The notes under the pieces are model-generated. The model was not told the DNA's origin. It did no database searches and worked only from the letters and a program-made list of their open reading frames with translations. Below are positions 61,662 to 64,000 of a DNA stretch of 64,000 nucleotides, one piece after another. Position 1 is the first letter of the stretch. Every line of letters begins with the position of its first letter. This DNA comes from Maylandia zebra. Lineage: Eukaryota > Chordata > Actinopteri > Cichliformes > Cichlidae. Position numbers and translations under genes: made by a program. The stretch is taken from positions 605,376 to 669,375 of the forward strand of contig NC_135188.1 in the NCBI RefSeq assembly GCF_041146795.1. Reading direction: 5' to 3'.

Positions 61662-61979
61662 GTGAGCCAGCATCACGGCACAATGCACCGAGGATGGAGG
61701 ATGATGTCGTGGTGGAGTGTGAAATTAAACATGTCACATGACCTCTACAGTCAGAAGTTCTGTACAAACATTTTTCTCAGTTCAGGGCTATAAACATGTT
61801 AGTGCTGGTATCAAATTACATGTTGGGACTTATTTGCTTTTTTTCACACATAAAATACTAAATAAAAACAATACAAATGCATTTTTTCCACGATGTACAC
61901 TTTATATCACCAGAAGCACGCACCCACCCAAATCATTCACTTCAGGTGTTTCAGTCACTTCTGTGGCTGCAGGTGTGTA

Positions 61980-62560
61980 AAGTCAGCTGCTGCAGACTGC
62001 TTCTACAAACAACTGTGCCACGAACAGGTCGCTTGCAGGAGCTCGGTGAATTTCAGCGCGGCGCTGTGATAGGACACCACCTGTGCAGTCCACTCGTTAA
62101 ATTTCCTTCTTACTAAATATTCCACAGTCAACTGTTAGTGGCGTTATAACAAAGTGGTTGCAGTTGGGAACAACAGCAACTGAAGTGGAAGGAGAACTCC
62201 TCTGTGCCGAGTGTAAAGTTTGGTGGAGGAGGAAATTCTTAATGCTTCGACATGCCAAGATGTTTTGGACAACTTCATGCTCCTGAATTTGTGGGAACAG
62301 TTTGGGAACGGCCTCTTCCTGTTCCAACATGACTGCACACCAGTGCACAAAGAAAGGTCCATAAAGACGAGGATGAACACATGTTAGGTTGAAGAACACG
62401 ACTGGCCTGCACAGAGTCCTGGCTTCAACCTGACAGAACAGCTCTGGGATAAATTAAAGCAGCGACTGTGAGCCGGGCCTTCTCGTTATAGTGTGTCAAA
62501 GTGCAACTAGTGTTTTAAACCTGAAAACATTCACAGCGAGGCTTCAAGACAGCATGGTGG
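61980..62560 (+). mobile_element. Tc1/mariner-like DNA transposon relic (family C)
   Basis: Decayed copy of a third Tc1-like family. It includes cactcgttaaatttccttctt (about 62091), aaatattccacagtcaactg (62116), gtaaagtttggtggaggagg (62212) and ttcctgttccaacatgactgc (62315). Translation of the last part gives FQHDCTPVHKERSIKTRM, the stretch around the second catalytic Asp of Tc1 transposases. Then comes WPAQSPGFNLTEQLWDKL with in-frame breaks. The middle of the transposase gene is deleted. It follows usp13 exon 17. Confidence 0.7.
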
Positions 62561-62564
62561 TGAT

Positions 62565-64000
62565 ACGAAATGAGTGTGGGGAGAGTGCTGAGGATTCAAG
62601 GAGTAACTGTAATCCAGACAAAGGTAGAAATACTAGAGACAAGTAATAGAAGAGCTGCAGTGAAAACAGACAAAGTTTAGATGTTGGTCAGATTACATAA
62701 GATGTCTGTGTTGCATGTTTTTATCCACATATCAGCCAAAGGCATTTCCCCCACTGTGGTGCTGACAGAATGCATTACACAGACAGGTACGTTTATTTGT
62801 TGGGGACCTTTTTAAACACAGAGGTAATTGAAAGTGAGAGACGCATCACATCTCATGTTCTTCCATTGCATGCACTGTGTTCTTTTGTGTGCTGCAGGTG
62901 CTTATCTGTGCTCACCTGCGTGCACGATCGTCTCCAGAAACTTTGTCTGGACTGACTTTGTGTCTTTGTGCTGAGATGTTCCCCTGAGGTGCAGACTCAC
63001 GTTTTTATTTCCCTGGTTGGCTGTAAAGGGCCTCTCCAGAGGAGTTTTTAAATGGGCTTGATGGATCTACAAAACGGGCTGCATTCAGGCTCAGTGACAT
63101 CAGCTAAAGGGTCCGATCCTGCACGGAGGTTCTTTCAGCTTATTTTGGTTTGACAACTAAACCGCTGTTCACCTAATCACTTTAGACGCCGCAGTGAATA
63201 TAAACAGCACGAGGGCTTTAAAGACAATGTGACACGGCCGTAGTTTAAGACTTCACATGCAAACATCTGCTCTTCTGTTCGGCAGCCTGACAGAGCGGCG
63301 TCTTTCTGTGGTATAAACACATCTGTATAGGAGGCGAGCAGAAGGACGCAAAACAAGGAGAACGAGACAGAGATGATAGGGGGAGATAAGTGGTGCGCAA
63401 TTTAATTTATGGCAAGCAGAGTAATGAAGGCTGTGTTTATGGCCAACAGTAAGTCGTTCTATTGGGAGTGTCCTTGTTCCTCAGCGGTCATTGTGCACCT
63501 TCAGCAAATTCAACTAAAAGTAAGAGAAGTGTGTTGTACTTAAAAATGAGTATTTCCATTCCATGCTCAGTTTCACTGTTCAGCATATGTAAAACGTTCA
63601 CCAGATATAAAAGTAATATTCCTTTGATTTCTCTTTTAAAAAATCTGATTGGCATATAGTTCATTTTAATGCGTTTAAAATAGCTACAAGTTGAAATGGT
63701 GGTTAGCGCTTTACTGTATCACAGACAGAAGCTCAAATATTCGGGTAAGCGTTTGATGACGGTGCAGGGAGGAATAAAACTCCCTTTTAGCAGAGAAACC
63801 TCTGGCAGGGCCAGGCTCAGGGAGAGGCAACCATCTGCTGCATTCAGCTGAGGCACCGAGGGTAAAAAGGGAAATGATGAGCATGGAGAGACAACAGACG
63901 ACAAACAATAATAGTATGACAGTAAACACTGGGCTGGCTGGTGGAGCCAGTAAAAGCAGATGGTAAACAAGCAGCTCTGAAGCCAGAGATACCTGCAGGA
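62565..64000 (+). other. usp13 intron 17 (start); no further exon seen
   Basis: Scanning this 1.4 kb for the next usp13 exon (linker and second UBA) found nothing convincing. The intron opened at 61662 (gtgagc) therefore continues beyond the window. Confidence 0.5.

Overview
The window is a stretch of vertebrate nuclear DNA, almost certainly from a ray-finned fish and probably a percomorph such as a cichlid. It holds interrupted genes with GT-AG introns. It also holds a typical teleost mix of old transposons: a Rex1-like LINE, an RTE-like LINE, several Tc1/mariner families, hAT and piggyBac miniature elements, and tRNA-derived SINEs. The species itself cannot be read from the sequence.

Layout from left to right. 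(1) 276-4306, minus: the first coding exons of a G-protein beta subunit, gnb4 by synteny, with a likely 5' UTR exon near 8.66-8.76 kb; the rest of the gene lies left of the window. An intact-ended 1.4 kb hAT element sits in one of its introns. (2) 8.8-16.2 kb: no gene seen; one Tc1 relic and one possible conserved non-coding block. (3) 16709-18337, minus: a complete ALDH7A1 (antiquitin) coding sequence in one uninterrupted exon, apparently an intact retrogene with a 5' UTR intron. (4) 20044-28690, plus: actl6a (BAF53A), 14 coding exons, 429 codons, complete. (5) 29494-32381, minus: mrpl47, 7 coding exons, 259 codons, complete. (6) 32647-38403, plus: ndufb5, 6 coding exons, 185 codons, complete. 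(7) 39736-61661, plus: usp13, 17 coding exons and about 680 codons, running off the right end before its C-terminal part.

The order gnb4 - actl6a - mrpl47 - ndufb5 - usp13 is the order known on human 3q26.33, so this is an old conserved block. ALDH7A1 is the intruder: its mammalian homologue lies on another chromosome and has many exons. Two head-to-head pairs probably share promoters: aldh7a1/actl6a and mrpl47/ndufb5. actl6a and mrpl47 converge with less than 1 kb between stop codons. The gene products act in separate places: G-protein signalling, lysine catabolism, chromatin remodelling, mitochondrial translation, respiratory complex I and deubiquitination. The neighbourhood is a syntenic block, not a functional cluster.

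The most noteworthy observations are the intronless ALDH7A1 with its acquired-looking 5' intron and shared promoter, a partial duplication of ndufb5 exon 4 whose splice acceptor is mutated, a solo LTR nested in an RTE-like LINE with clear target-site duplications, a hAT element with perfect 8-bp duplications, and a SINE copy that lost its B box by deletion between direct repeats.
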